The notes below the pieces were generated by a model. That model saw nothing but the letters and a program-made list of their open reading frames with translations, was not told the origin of the DNA and did not search any database. A stretch of 64,000 bases of DNA from Wolbachia endosymbiont (group B) of Hofmannophila pseudospretella (GTDB lineage: Bacteria > Pseudomonadota > Alphaproteobacteria > Rickettsiales > Anaplasmataceae): NCBI RefSeq assembly GCF_964028515.1, contig NZ_OZ034788.1:1-64000 (forward strand), read 5' to 3'. Numbering within the stretch: position 1 is the first letter of the stretch; every line of letters begins with the position of its first letter. The position numbers were made by a program, and so were the translations under genes. Positions 26,621-36,477 of this stretch are shown here, one piece after another.

Positions 26621-28396
26621 ATGAACAAAAGTAGAGTTGGTAGTTTCAAGTATATATTGGTGTTCATTTTGAATATCTTATCCAAGTTTAAGCTTAATGT
26701 GCTTGTAATGTTCCTGGTTGCCCTAGTAGTGGCTGTTGATTTATCTTTTAGAAAGTATTTAGTAAAAAATATCTTAGATACAGCTGTAAAATATCAAGAA
26801 GGTAATGTAATTGAAAATCTTTTATTACCTGTAAGCGCTTATGTTTGTATGGCATTACTTATTACTACTGCTTTTAGATTCTATGGCTATTTTGTTGACA
26901 TTCGAATGTTTACCTCAATGCGTCAAAAAATAGCTGATATGTCTTTTTACAGGCTGCTTCAGCAAGACCATTCCTATTATCAAAACAACCTATCCGGAAG
27001 TTTAGTATATAAGGTCAGTAACTTAATGGATAGTGTGATAGAGCTAATAAGACTGCTTATAGACTGTTTCTTTAGTTATAGTATAGCATTAATCTTGGCT
27101 ATTTATACTTTATCACTAGTAAATATAAAGTTTGCAATAGCTACATTCATTTGGGTGAACATTTTTATTTTGATTTCGGTTTTCAGTTTTCGGGTGCTTA
27201 CCGGATTAGCCGATGATCATTCTAAACAAAGTTCACAAGTAATAGCGGGTATAGCCGACAGTATTTTAAATGTTATATCAGTAAGGTTATTTTCTCGGCA
27301 AGCGCATGAGAGGCATAAATTTTTTCAAGTATGCAAGAAAAAAACTATTGCAGAAAGAAAATTACAATGGGCATACTTTTGGCTTTGGTTTATATATGGC
27401 TATTCATTTGATATACTCCAAGCAGTAAACTTGTATTTTTTAATTCATGATTATCAATTGAACAAGATTGCAATAGGAGATATTGCTCTTGTACTTGGAA
27501 TTAATATATCGATTATAGAGTTTCTTAACCATCTAACTAGGAATCTTACCCAATTTTCTACTCATTTCGGCAAAGTTTCAGATGCATTGCCAATCTTGAC
27601 TACCGTACCAGAAATTCAAGATAAGGAAAATGCTAAAAAATTAAATTTATTAAGTGGAAGAATAACGTTTAATAATGTTTCTTTTTCTTATGAGGGTCAG
27701 AAGTCATTATTTCAAGATTTTTCAGTTACCATTAATCCTTGCGAAAAGGTAGGTCTAGTTGGTTATTCTGGAGGTGGTAAATCTACTTTTATAAACTTAA
27801 TCATAAGGCTATTTGATGTTAAAAAAGGTAATATACAGATTGATAATCAAGTAGTATCGGAAGTTACACAGAGTTCTTTGAGGCAACAAATATCTGTAAT
27901 ACCTCAAGAACCATTGTTGTTTCATGATACTATTTTAGCAAATATTATATATGGTAAACTTCAATCTACTATCGAAGAAATAATAAGAGCTGCAAAGCTG
28001 GCTGGTATTCACGATTTCATTATGACTCTACCCGATCAATATGAAACTGTAGTCGGAGAAAAAGGCATAAAGCTATCTGGAGGGGAAAGACAAAGAATAA
28101 TCATAGCGAGAGCATTTCTAAAAAACGCTCCGATATTATTTTTCGATGAGCCAACTAGTCAGTTAGATTCTATAACAGAGAAAACAATTCAAATGAGTTT
28201 ATTTAAGTTGATGGAAAATAAAACCACCATTACTATAGCACACCGTATTTCTACACTTTTACATATGGACCGAATTCTAGTATTTAACAAAGGAAAAATT
28301 GTCCAAGATGGTAAACACGCTGAATTAGTTTCTAAGCAAGGTCTTTACAAGGAACTTTGGAATGCTCAAATTGGTTGTTTGAATGGCAAAAAATAA
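26621..28396 (+). CDS. ABC exporter, fused membrane and ATPase domains (MsbA/lipid-exporter type)
   Basis: 591 aa. About six transmembrane helices occupy residues 15-310. The ATPase domain has Walker A GYSGGGKST near 381, Q-loop VIPQEPLLF, signature LSGGERQR near 485, Walker B ILFFDEPTSQLD near 506, and the H-loop TIAHRIS. This is a half-size exporter that dimerises in the inner membrane, like exporters of lipids, peptides or polysaccharide precursors. In an operon of sugar and radical-SAM enzymes it probably exports the product. Its start follows the PhyH stop directly and its end overlaps the next gene. Confidence 0.9.
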   Translation: MNKSRVGSFKYILVFILNILSKFKLNVLVMFLVALVVAVDLSFRKYLVKNILDTAVKYQEGNVIENLLLPVSAYVCMALLITTAFRFYGYFVDIRMFTSMRQKIADMSFYRLLQQDHSYYQNNLSGSLVYKVSNLMDSVIELIRLLIDCFFSYSIALILAIYTLSLVNIKFAIATFIWVNIFILISVFSFRVLTGLADDHSKQSSQVIAGIADSILNVISVRLFSRQAHERHKFFQVCKKKTIAERKLQWAYFWLWFIYGYSFDILQAVNLYFLIHDYQLNKIAIGDIALVLGINISIIEFLNHLTRNLTQFSTHFGKVSDALPILTTVPEIQDKENAKKLNLLSGRITFNNVSFSYEGQKSLFQDFSVTINPCEKVGLVGYSGGGKSTFINLIIRLFDVKKGNIQIDNQVVSEVTQSSLRQQISVIPQEPLLFHDTILANIIYGKLQSTIEEIIRAAKLAGIHDFIMTLPDQYETVVGEKGIKLSGGERQRIIIARAFLKNAPILFFDEPTSQLDSITEKTIQMSLFKLMENKTTITIAHRISTLLHMDRILVFNKGKIVQDGKHAELVSKQGLYKELWNAQIGCLNGKK

Positions 28397-29447
28397 GATG
28401 GAAAAAATTATTGATCTGAGAAGTGACACTACAACTCTGCAGAGCTCCAACGTTATACATGCAATAAGTAATGCAACTGTTGGAGATTTTGCTTATGGTG
28501 AAGACAAAAGCTGTAATGACTTATCAGAATATTGCAAACAATTATTCAAAGTAGAAGAAGCATTATTTGCAACCAGCGGTATGCTTGCAAATAGATTAGC
28601 CATTGCCAGTCAAACAAGTCCTGGTGATGAACTAATAACTCATTATAATTATCACGTTAATTTTTTCGATAGCGCAGGCAATGCAAAAGTAAATAATATC
28701 GTATTTAATTGTATTAGAAATAATAGCGGAATCTTAGATGTTGCTGAAGTAGAATATGCTATTAATTCTAAGCCAAGGTACAAAATTTTTGCTCAGGTGA
28801 GTCTTGTTTCTATAGAAAATAGTATAAACGGGTTTAATGGTAAAATTTATCCTTTTGAAAAACAAGTCGAGTTATATCACTTTTTAAAAGCTCACAATGT
28901 AAATCTTCATTTAGACGGTGCAAGAATATTTAATGCTCATGTCGAAACAAATATTGCTTTAGCAGATTATGCTAAATATGTGGATACAATGAGCTTTTCT
29001 TTTACCAAAGGACTTGGAGCTCCTTTTGGTTCAATGCTTATGGGTAAAAGAGAGATAATTGAAAGGGCTAAAAAGCTACAGGTTTGGCTAGGTAGTGGTT
29101 ATCATCAGATAGGGTATTGTGCTAATGCAGCAAAGTATGTACTACAGAACAATATTTCTAGGCTTAAAGAAGACAATAAACTCGCCAAACTGTTTGCAGA
29201 CAAGATTAAGGAAATTCCACACATAAAACTGGTACTACCTTATCCAGAAACTAATATAGTAAGCTTTAGTATAAAAGCACTAAATGTAACTAATGAGGTT
29301 TTCTTGAGTAAGTGCCAAGCTTATGGTTTATTGCTTTTTCCTTGGCTCGAGTCTCATATAAGAGCAGTTACCCATCTTGGCACAAAGGAAACAGACATCA
29401 TGAAAGCTGCTGAAATTATAAAGGAGGTTGTGTTAAATTTAATATGA
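28383..29447 (+). CDS. Threonine aldolase-like PLP enzyme (first of a pair)
   Basis: 354 aa. A fold type I PLP enzyme of the beta-eliminating lyase/threonine aldolase family: DLRSDTTT at the N terminus, HLDGARIFNA (D178, R181), and the PLP lysine K209 in SFSFTKGLGAPFGS. Family members cleave or form beta-hydroxy amino acids such as threonine to glycine and acetaldehyde. The open frame overlaps the ABC gene by 14 bases; an internal ATG at 28398 (MEKIIDLRSDT) one base after that stop is the likelier start. It is followed by a second, divergent member. Confidence 0.85.
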   Translation: MAKNKMEKIIDLRSDTTTLQSSNVIHAISNATVGDFAYGEDKSCNDLSEYCKQLFKVEEALFATSGMLANRLAIASQTSPGDELITHYNYHVNFFDSAGNAKVNNIVFNCIRNNSGILDVAEVEYAINSKPRYKIFAQVSLVSIENSINGFNGKIYPFEKQVELYHFLKAHNVNLHLDGARIFNAHVETNIALADYAKYVDTMSFSFTKGLGAPFGSMLMGKREIIERAKKLQVWLGSGYHQIGYCANAAKYVLQNNISRLKEDNKLAKLFADKIKEIPHIKLVLPYPETNIVSFSIKALNVTNEVFLSKCQAYGLLLFPWLESHIRAVTHLGTKETDIMKAAEIIKEVVLNLI

Positions 29448-30496
29448 GAGTAAAAATAGATTTCTTTAGCGATTCAAACACTGACCCTTCAGCTAAAATG
29501 AGGGAAGCGATGGCTAAAGCAAAAGTTGGAAACGAAGCTGCATGTGAAGATCCAACTGTGAACGAATTAGTGGCAACCGCATGTAAAATATTAGGTAAAC
29601 CTGCAGGAATCTTTTTGATTTCAGGAACGATGTCCAATGTAATTGCTTATAAAGTACACATTCAAAGACCTGGTGATTACTTGCTGCTTGATGAAACTTC
29701 ACATCCACTCATAGTACAATCTGGCTTGATCGCAGCCCAGGTACATGCTACTCCTTTGCCCATCAAAGGTACAAGAGGAATATTTACTGGAGAACAAATT
29801 GTTGAGTTTATTACTCGTCCTAGTTTAAGAAATATTCCGAGAGTTGGGCTTGTTTCTATCGAACAAACGACAAATTTTGGTGGTGGAGCTGTGTGGCCTT
29901 TAGAATATATTCAAGAGATCTCAAGTCTCTGCAAAGAGAATGACGTATTCACTCATTTAGATGGAGCAAGACTGTTCAACGCTTGTGCTCATACTAAAAT
30001 ATCTCCAAAGGAGTATGCAAGTTATTTTGATTCGGTATTCATTGATTTTAGTAAAGGATTAGGTGCTCCAATGGGTGCAATATTGCTTGGAAGTGAAGAT
30101 TTTATTGAAAAAGCTTGGTACTATAAGTTTCAAATTGGCGGAGGTATGCACCAAGCTGGCATTATTTCAGCTGCATGTTTATATGCTCTACGTAATAATG
30201 TAAATTCTTTAGAAGAAGATCATAAAAAAATGCAGCACCTTATAGAAGGCCTAGACTCCATAGATCAAGTTATAATTGATATCGACCTGTATAAAACTAA
30301 TATAGCGTATTTTTCATTACGTACTAATTGTATATCTACTCAAGAATTAATAAACGTACTAATGACAAATTATGGAATTAGAATGGCTAACATCAAAGGT
30401 AAAATCAGAGCTATAACACATAGAGATATAAGCTATGAAGATATTAATACTACTGTATCTGCTATAAGAAAGATACTAAGTAATTTTCTGCACTAA
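29444..30496 (+). CDS. Threonine aldolase-like PLP enzyme (second of a pair)
   Basis: 350 aa. Same fold and motifs as its neighbour: FFSDSNTDPS, HLDGARLFNA (D173, R176), and PLP lysine K204 in FIDFSKGLGAPMGA. It overlaps the previous gene by ATGA, indicating translational coupling. The pair are clearly divergent, so they may form a heteromer or act on two steps. Known enzymes of the family are tetramers with active sites shared across the dimer interface, which makes a mixed complex conceivable (inference). Last gene of the tightly packed operon; a 70-base gap precedes the permease gene. Confidence 0.85.
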   Translation: MRVKIDFFSDSNTDPSAKMREAMAKAKVGNEAACEDPTVNELVATACKILGKPAGIFLISGTMSNVIAYKVHIQRPGDYLLLDETSHPLIVQSGLIAAQVHATPLPIKGTRGIFTGEQIVEFITRPSLRNIPRVGLVSIEQTTNFGGGAVWPLEYIQEISSLCKENDVFTHLDGARLFNACAHTKISPKEYASYFDSVFIDFSKGLGAPMGAILLGSEDFIEKAWYYKFQIGGGMHQAGIISAACLYALRNNVNSLEEDHKKMQHLIEGLDSIDQVIIDIDLYKTNIAYFSLRTNCISTQELINVLMTNYGIRMANIKGKIRAITHRDISYEDINTTVSAIRKILSNFLH

Positions 30497-30566
30497 TTGT
30501 TTGCAAACTTCTTGTCAAACAATATTATACCAATATAGTATTATGCTAGCATCTGCATAGAGCTAT

Positions 30567-31769
30567 TTGGGAATAGGTGTGAACTTTGTCTTCTTTCAAT
30601 ATTTACTATTCTTCTGTGGATATATGCTGCTTTATTTATCAAGACAAAGTATACCAATTGCTCTACCACTGTTAATAGATACTGACCATGTAAAATTAAG
30701 CTATTTTTTTGCCTGCTTTTCTTTTTTTTATGGAGTATCAAAATTTGTTAATGGAATAATCATGGACTCCAAAAATAATCCATTATTTATGTTTGGGCTA
30801 TGCAATATTGCAACTGGATTATTAACCATTGGTATAACTTTATCATATAATAATCTAACTTTATTACTGTTAACATTAATATTATTAGCTTGGACACAAG
30901 GGTTAGGTTGGCCAGCTATTACCAAGTTTATGGTTACAAACTCTAGCATCTTTTCAATTGCATCATCATGGGGAGTTATGAGCGCATCTCAGCAACTTGG
31001 TTCTTGTATTACTTTAATTGTATTACCAAGTATAATTAAAATATATAATGCAAAAAGTGCATTTTTGTACTCTGGTTTCTTATGCTTACTTTTTGGAATT
31101 TATATAATATTAAAGGCATATTACAAAGAAAGTGCCAACTTTACTACCTATTATAAGGTGCAGAAATCTCAAATAGGTATCAAGGTAACAAGTTCCATAT
31201 GGTTTCTATGTTGTGCTACTTTTTGTGCTTATATTATAAAAATGGGAATCTTCTTTTGGTTTCCTATAATTTTAAAGAATAAATTACAAATTTCTCTTGT
31301 ACAATCCTCACTAATAACAGGCGTATATGATTTAGGTGGAATCCTTGGAACTTTAATAACAGGAAGAATTAGTGATATGTACTTCTTTCAAAATAGAAGC
31401 TTGCTGGCATCACTTTATATGTTGGGTATAGCACTCACTTTTATTGCAATGAACTTTGGTCAAAACATAATTCTTATGAACCTTGGTGCAATCTTATCAG
31501 GATTCTTTATATTTGGAGTGCAAGTACTGACAGGTGTTATAGCTGTAGAAATTGCTCCACAAAATAATGTATGTGCAATTGTAAGCTTAACAGGATTATT
31601 TGGGTATATTGCAAGTTCAATATTTTCATGCGTGCTCTTAGGAGTACTTGTTAAGCACTGTGGTAACAGTATTATGTTTTCATTTTTTTCCATTTGCTCT
31701 GTTGTTGCACTCGTTTGCTTTTCCATACTATCAAGCAAAGATCTAAAAAAACTAAGTAAAGCGGTGTAA
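30567..31769 (+). CDS. MFS permease, organophosphate/hexose-phosphate transporter-like
   Basis: 400 aa with about 11-12 predicted membrane segments. YMLLYLSRQSIPIALPLL, the QGLGWPAITKF segment after helix 4 and GVMSASQQLG are reminiscent of the GlpT/UhpT (OPA) branch of MFS, which exchanges sugar phosphates for phosphate. The listed start is TTG 30567; an in-frame GTG at 30579 or ATG at 30624 are alternatives, and no strong ribosome site decides. It could import the phosphorylated sugar used by the island. It ends convergently with UDP-glucose dehydrogenase, with 17 bases between. Confidence 0.75.
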   Translation: MGIGVNFVFFQYLLFFCGYMLLYLSRQSIPIALPLLIDTDHVKLSYFFACFSFFYGVSKFVNGIIMDSKNNPLFMFGLCNIATGLLTIGITLSYNNLTLLLLTLILLAWTQGLGWPAITKFMVTNSSIFSIASSWGVMSASQQLGSCITLIVLPSIIKIYNAKSAFLYSGFLCLLFGIYIILKAYYKESANFTTYYKVQKSQIGIKVTSSIWFLCCATFCAYIIKMGIFFWFPIILKNKLQISLVQSSLITGVYDLGGILGTLITGRISDMYFFQNRSLLASLYMLGIALTFIAMNFGQNIILMNLGAILSGFFIFGVQVLTGVIAVEIAPQNNVCAIVSLTGLFGYIASSIFSCVLLGVLVKHCGNSIMFSFFSICSVVALVCFSILSSKDLKKLSKAV

Positions 31770-31786
31770 AAAAAATTTCTCAACAG

Positions 31787-33094
31787 TTAAACTTTGTAGA
31801 TAGATTTTTTACCCAAGGAATAAACATGGTAACCATATCTTAGTAATAGCTCGCTATCTAATAAATTACGGAAATCAAAAACATTAGGTGCAGCCATAAT
31901 ACTCTTTAAACTTGCAAAATCTTGATTTTTAAATTCTTTCCACTCCGTTAACAATAACAAGGCTTCCGCGTCCCTTGCAGCCCCTATAGCATTGTCCGCG
32001 TATTCTATATCCTTTAGAACTTGCCTAGCATTATCCATCCCCATTGGGTCATATGCAGTAATTTTAGCCTTGTTATTCACTAACAATTGTGCAATATCTA
32101 TAGCTGGGCTATTTCTTACATCATCAGTACCAGACTTAAAAGTTAGCCCCCATATTGCTATTTTTTTATTTTGGACTCCATTTAATACATATTCTACCTT
32201 TTTAGCAATGTTTGTTATATGATTATAGTTAGATTCCTTAACTGAATTTAAAATTTGTAGCTTGACATTGTGATCTTCAGCAAGCCTTATTAAAGCTGAC
32301 AAATCTTTAGGAAAACATGATCCTCCAAATCCTGGACCAGCTTTGAGAAATTCCTTACCTATTCTATGGTCCATTCCCATACTGTTAGCTAAAAGGTCAA
32401 TGTCTGCTCCTAATAGCTCACATAAACCTGCCATCTCATTGATAAAAGCAACCTTTGTTGCTAGAAAAGCATTAGAAGCATATTTAATCATTTCAGCAGT
32501 AACTGTATCAGTGACTATTAACGGAATATTCTTATCTATAAATGATCTATATATAACTTCTAGTTTTGCTCTAGCTAGCTTAGTTTTTACTCCTATTATT
32601 ATCCTATCTGGGTATAAAAAATCTGATACTGCAGAGCCTTGCTTGAGAAACTCTGGATTAACCCCCAAATCAAAGTTATAGCCCTTATTAGATAAATAAT
32701 TATATATATTTTCTGCAGTACCAGGAGGAACAGTTGACTTTATCACTATTAAGCAATCTTGATTAACTCTCTCAGAAACTTCACTTACTGCATTATATAC
32801 ATTCTGTAAATTTGCATTTCCTAGGGAGTCTGATGGAGTATCTACAGTTACAAACACTACTTCTGTGTTGGGATTTATTTGAGAATACGAATCGAAGAAT
32901 CTTATCCTTTGTAACTTTATATTATTCTCTAAATAGTCTGCTAATCCAGGCTCATATATAGGAATTTTTCCTAATTTCAATAACTCAATCTTCTTAGTAT
33001 TTATGTCAATGCAATCAACGTTATGACCCTGCTCTGATAACATTGCACAAGATACTAAACCTACATACCCTATTCCTATAATGGTTATATACAT
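31787..33094 (-). CDS. ugd: UDP-glucose 6-dehydrogenase
   Basis: 435 aa, normal length. Rossmann loop IIGIGYVGLV at residues 5-14, KSTVPPGT at 119-126, NPEFLKQGSA near 146-155 (lysine assisting catalysis), and the catalytic cysteine C260 in GFGGSCFPKDL, followed by GLTFKSGTDDVRNSPA. It oxidises UDP-glucose to UDP-glucuronate with NAD+. No other uronate pathway gene is seen here, so the product may feed the island's glycosyltransferase (inference). It is downstream of the EamA permease gene on the minus strand (64-base gap), forming the shorter arm of the island. Confidence 0.92.
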   Translation of the reverse strand: MYITIIGIGYVGLVSCAMLSEQGHNVDCIDINTKKIELLKLGKIPIYEPGLADYLENNIKLQRIRFFDSYSQINPNTEVVFVTVDTPSDSLGNANLQNVYNAVSEVSERVNQDCLIVIKSTVPPGTAENIYNYLSNKGYNFDLGVNPEFLKQGSAVSDFLYPDRIIIGVKTKLARAKLEVIYRSFIDKNIPLIVTDTVTAEMIKYASNAFLATKVAFINEMAGLCELLGADIDLLANSMGMDHRIGKEFLKAGPGFGGSCFPKDLSALIRLAEDHNVKLQILNSVKESNYNHITNIAKKVEYVLNGVQNKKIAIWGLTFKSGTDDVRNSPAIDIAQLLVNNKAKITAYDPMGMDNARQVLKDIEYADNAIGAARDAEALLLLTEWKEFKNQDFASLKSIMAAPNVFDFRNLLDSELLLRYGYHVYSLGKKSIYKV

Positions 33095-33158
33095 CTTGTC
33101 ATCACCTTAAAAATATCCTAATGTAGCTCAACTGCTTAAACATTTAAAAAGAACATCA

Positions 33159-34073
33159 TTAACAATTAGAGTCATAAATTTTTACTCTAGCGTTGCATAC
33201 ATTATTTTTCTTAATTACTTTACTTTCTGAATAAACTATAAACAAAGTCGATGGTATTAATATTAAAATACCATACAAAGCACTTTTATCAGGCAACTCA
33301 TTAAACATAACATATGTTACTATTGCAGAAATTATTAGCTCTATGTATCTATATGGTGCAAGTGCAGTAGCATCTGCAAGAGTAAAAGCTTTTAATGTGA
33401 AGAACAGAATTAGATTTGAATTAATTCCCAAAATCAGTAGTAATACTAATTCTAACAAGGAAGGCAAATGCCAATAAAACAGCAAAGGCACAGTGGAAAA
33501 AATAGTTGTTGTTAGAGCTGAATAAAATAACATACTTATTACGGACTCTTTTATTGCGAGTTTCTTATTAAGTATGTCTAATATAGCAAAGATTAATGTA
33601 GATACAATAAAAATAAGAATTTTAGGATTAAAGTCTTCACTATAAGCTTTGGTAGTAATAGCAATACCAACAAAGCCAATAACAGTTACTGACCATCTTT
33701 GCCAAATTATATTTTCATTTAGTAAAGGGATTGCAAGAAGTATAACAAATAATGGTATAGAAAAACTTATAATTGTTGCAGTTACTATGGGAAAAATAGC
33801 TAACCCATAGGTCCACAAGGTTATTCCAACAAATAACAATACTCCTCTAGTTATCTGAATAGATATTTGACTTGTTTTAAAAGCTTCTCTTCCATAGTAA
33901 AGCATAAAAGGTACAAGGGTAATAGTGCTAAATAAAAAGCGGAAAAAGATTACTTCAAAACTTTGGAGATGTAAACTTAGATATTTTGATATAGTATCAT
34001 TAGCTACACTACTAAGTAAACTGAGTATAAACCAGGTAACTCCAAGCAAATAAGCTCTTAATCTGTGATCCAT
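33159..34073 (-). CDS. EamA/DMT-family permease
   Basis: 304 aa, about ten transmembrane helices in two repeated halves, e.g. LGVTWFILSLLSSVANDTI near the N terminus and ADATALAPYRYIELIISAIV in the second half, typical of EamA (drug/metabolite transporter) proteins. The substrate is not predictable. It is the first gene of the minus-strand arm with ugd, and closes the eleven-gene island. Confidence 0.85.
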   Translation of the reverse strand: MDHRLRAYLLGVTWFILSLLSSVANDTISKYLSLHLQSFEVIFFRFLFSTITLVPFMLYYGREAFKTSQISIQITRGVLLFVGITLWTYGLAIFPIVTATIISFSIPLFVILLAIPLLNENIIWQRWSVTVIGFVGIAITTKAYSEDFNPKILIFIVSTLIFAILDILNKKLAIKESVISMLFYSALTTTIFSTVPLLFYWHLPSLLELVLLLILGINSNLILFFTLKAFTLADATALAPYRYIELIISAIVTYVMFNELPDKSALYGILILIPSTLFIVYSESKVIKKNNVCNARVKIYDSNC

Positions 34074-34328
34074 AAAACTCCCAATTTAATATTTTATGAG
34101 ATAACTTTACTATAAAAAAGATCAATACTAGACAAGTTTTCCTCTATCTACTGTTTAACCATATTCATAAATATTTAGTAGAAATGATTTGAGAAGTATT
34201 ATATAAAGTGCAGCTTTATTGTATAATTTTAATAAACAGAAATGCTAACTGATTTTTTTGTAATATATGATAATACTTGCGAATACTATCACATTATCAG
34301 GAAAAGTAATCGGGAGTACTGACGGCTG

Positions 34329-34502
34329 TGGCAATTTTACCAACTAGCTTCTCTGCTAGCATTAGCAATATGTGTTTTCAGTGTTAGCTGTGAAGACGTT
34401 AAAGAAAGTTATCAAACAAGCAAATTAGCAGCAAAACTTTACGAAAATGCTTCAGTTGAGTCAGCTAAACAAATTTTCAGAATAGATGTATTAAATACGT
34501 AA
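34329..34502 (+). pseudogene. Possible remnant of a small secreted or lipoprotein gene
   Basis: A 57-codon open frame (WQFYQLASLLALAICVFSVS then Cys, then a charged helix ending FRIDVLNT) looks like a signal peptide with lipobox followed by a short mature part. There is no in-frame ATG, GTG or TTG; a TGA lies just upstream. It may be the tail of a decayed gene. Confidence 0.25.
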
Positions 34503-34556
34503 CCATCTTTACTTATATCTTAATATAATGTTTCTCAGTACCGTCTTTAACACAAT

Positions 34557-35468
34557 TCAATTTTCACACTCATCAGCAGTTAGGCCACTTGCTCGCACAA
34601 TAATATCAATTGCAACACCTGCCTTTGCTAGATTTTTCGCAACCCTGATTTTCTCTGCTTTTTTAACTTTTTCCTTGCCGCTTTTCATATCTTCAGATAG
34701 AGATTTGACTAACGCATCTAATGATTCCGGTTCTCTGTACTCGTTTATTAAACTCAATAGCTTTTTACTTTCTCTCGTTTCAGGTAGCAAGACTTTAATA
34801 TTTACTGATAATGCTCCTGCTATTTCATATAATTTATCAAATAGTATGGTAGTATAACCTCTTTCATATTCATGTATTTCCTTGAGTGTTACGCCAACTT
34901 TATCCGCTAAATCTTTTTGAGTATACCTTCTTATTAACCTCCATTCTCTTATTCTTTGCCCTATTCTGTAATATATAGAATCAGTGCAGATTTCTCTCTC
35001 TGTATTATCATACTCGTAAATAGATAAGCCGGTTGCCTGGGAAATTATGTCAACTGAAACTCCTTCTTTCACTAGATTTTTTGCTATTTCCAACCTTGCC
35101 TCTTCTTGATTAATTTTTTCGCTAATATGAACAAACCTGACTAATGAAGGTACTATTTTGCCTAACTTTTGATTCTCATATATTTTCGTTAGATAGAGTA
35201 TTTCCTCGTCTTCATAGCTGTCTTCCCTTACTATTACTGGTTCGGGTAATAAATCTATAGCATTAACTGACAATACTCTTGCTATTACATATAGTACTTC
35301 AATTGGAATAGGAATATACCCATTTTCATAGCTGTTTACTTCTTGGTATGTTAAACCTATTTCACTTGCCAATTCTACTTGAGTATGCCCTCGCATTAAC
35401 CTGCTATCTTCTATTTTTTGTCCTATTTTGTAGCTTATAGAACTAATATCGCTTACAGAAACAAACAT
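34557..35468 (-). CDS. Double-HTH (XRE-type) transcriptional regulator
   Basis: 303 aa from ATG 35468, which has AAGG upstream; the open frame extends to an ATG at 35510 overlapping the neighbouring gene. Two Cro/C1-type helix-turn-helix domains are visible: IGQKIEDSRLMRGHTQVELA near the N terminus and IGQRIREWRLIRRYTQKDLA in the second half. Each is followed by a helical tail ending in a repeated motif (RLEIAKNLVKEGVSVDII; RVAKNLAKAGVAIDIIVRAS). Such paired-HTH genes are regularly found near the cif and RadC genes in WO. Targets are unknown; regulation of the prophage or the adjacent accessory module is a reasonable inference. Confidence 0.85.
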   Translation of the reverse strand: MFVSVSDISSISYKIGQKIEDSRLMRGHTQVELASEIGLTYQEVNSYENGYIPIPIEVLYVIARVLSVNAIDLLPEPVIVREDSYEDEEILYLTKIYENQKLGKIVPSLVRFVHISEKINQEEARLEIAKNLVKEGVSVDIISQATGLSIYEYDNTEREICTDSIYYRIGQRIREWRLIRRYTQKDLADKVGVTLKEIHEYERGYTTILFDKLYEIAGALSVNIKVLLPETRESKKLLSLINEYREPESLDALVKSLSEDMKSGKEKVKKAEKIRVAKNLAKAGVAIDIIVRASGLTADECEN

Positions 35469-35493
35469 ATATACCTTACTTAGAAATAAATTT

Positions 35494-36402
35494 TCATGCA
35501 ATTTGATCAACGGATAAACCGATTATTTGCAAAATAATATCAATAGAAATTCCCCCTTTTACTAAATCCTTTGCAACTTTAATCCTTTCTATCTCTCTCA
35601 CTTTCTCCTCACAAATCCGTATCCCTTCAAACAAAGACTTTATTAGTGCATGCCGTAGTTCTTGGCTCTCAATTTCTTTGTATTCTTTAATCAAATCAGG
35701 TAGCTCATTTTTCACTTTACTCCCTTCCTCTATTAGTAGATCCGTAATATTAATCGATAATGCTTCTGCCATTTCATATAATTTATCAAGTGGAACAGCA
35801 GTCCTTCCTTGCTCATAGTTGCTTATTTCGTCACGTGTTGTACTCATTTTTTCTACTAAATCTTTTTGAGTATACTCTCTCACTAGCCTCCATTCTTTTA
35901 TCTTCTTTCCTATTTGGCAGTAAATAGAACCTCCTTTTTCTTCAACGCATTCATCAGCAGAGAGGCCAATTGTTTTTGCAACAATATCAACAGAAACTCC
36001 TGCTTTAACCAAACCTTTTGCAATCTTTATTTTCTCTGCTTTTTTACTACTTTTTTCACTAACTTGGACAAAATTGGTTAGTAAACAAAACATCTTACGT
36101 AACTCCTGGTCATTAATCTTTTTATATTCTCTTACTAGATTTAAGATTTCTTCTCCCTCATCTTCAAGACAGCTTTTTGATATAGGAATTAGATCCGTAA
36201 TACTGATTGATAGTGCCTCAGTTATAGCATATAACCTTTCAATTGAAATTCTACGATTCCCTTTTTCATATTGAAGTATTACCCAGTACTTTACACCAAG
36301 TTTCTCTGCTAAATCTTTCTGAGTATACCCTCTCTCTAACCTCCAACTTTTTAATTTTTCTCCCACTTTATAATCTAGACTTTTTTCCACAAAAAGAACC
36401 AT
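35494..36402 (-). CDS. Double-HTH (XRE-type) transcriptional regulator
   Basis: 302 aa. HTH 1 is near residues 10-65 (KLKSWRLERGYTQKDLAEKL) and HTH 2 near 165-220 (KIKEWRLVREYTQKDLVEKM); each is followed by IKIAKGLVKAGVSVDIVAK or IKVAKDLVKGGISIDIIL. It overlaps the start region of the next regulator and probably shares its transcript. A third, ruined copy of this gene lies at 38534-40406 and is close in sequence, so the family has expanded locally by duplication. Confidence 0.85.
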   Translation of the reverse strand: MVLFVEKSLDYKVGEKLKSWRLERGYTQKDLAEKLGVKYWVILQYEKGNRRISIERLYAITEALSISITDLIPISKSCLEDEGEEILNLVREYKKINDQELRKMFCLLTNFVQVSEKSSKKAEKIKIAKGLVKAGVSVDIVAKTIGLSADECVEEKGGSIYCQIGKKIKEWRLVREYTQKDLVEKMSTTRDEISNYEQGRTAVPLDKLYEMAEALSINITDLLIEEGSKVKNELPDLIKEYKEIESQELRHALIKSLFEGIRICEEKVREIERIKVAKDLVKGGISIDIILQIIGLSVDQIA

Positions 36403-36477
36403 ACATATAATATTTTATACTATAGCTCAAAGGCTCCAGATATAATAGCCAGACTCTGGAACCTTTAAATTGATGAA

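Noticed and set aside
34329..34502. A functional small lipoprotein gene
   Set aside because: No start codon in frame and a stop directly upstream; listed only as a possible remnant.
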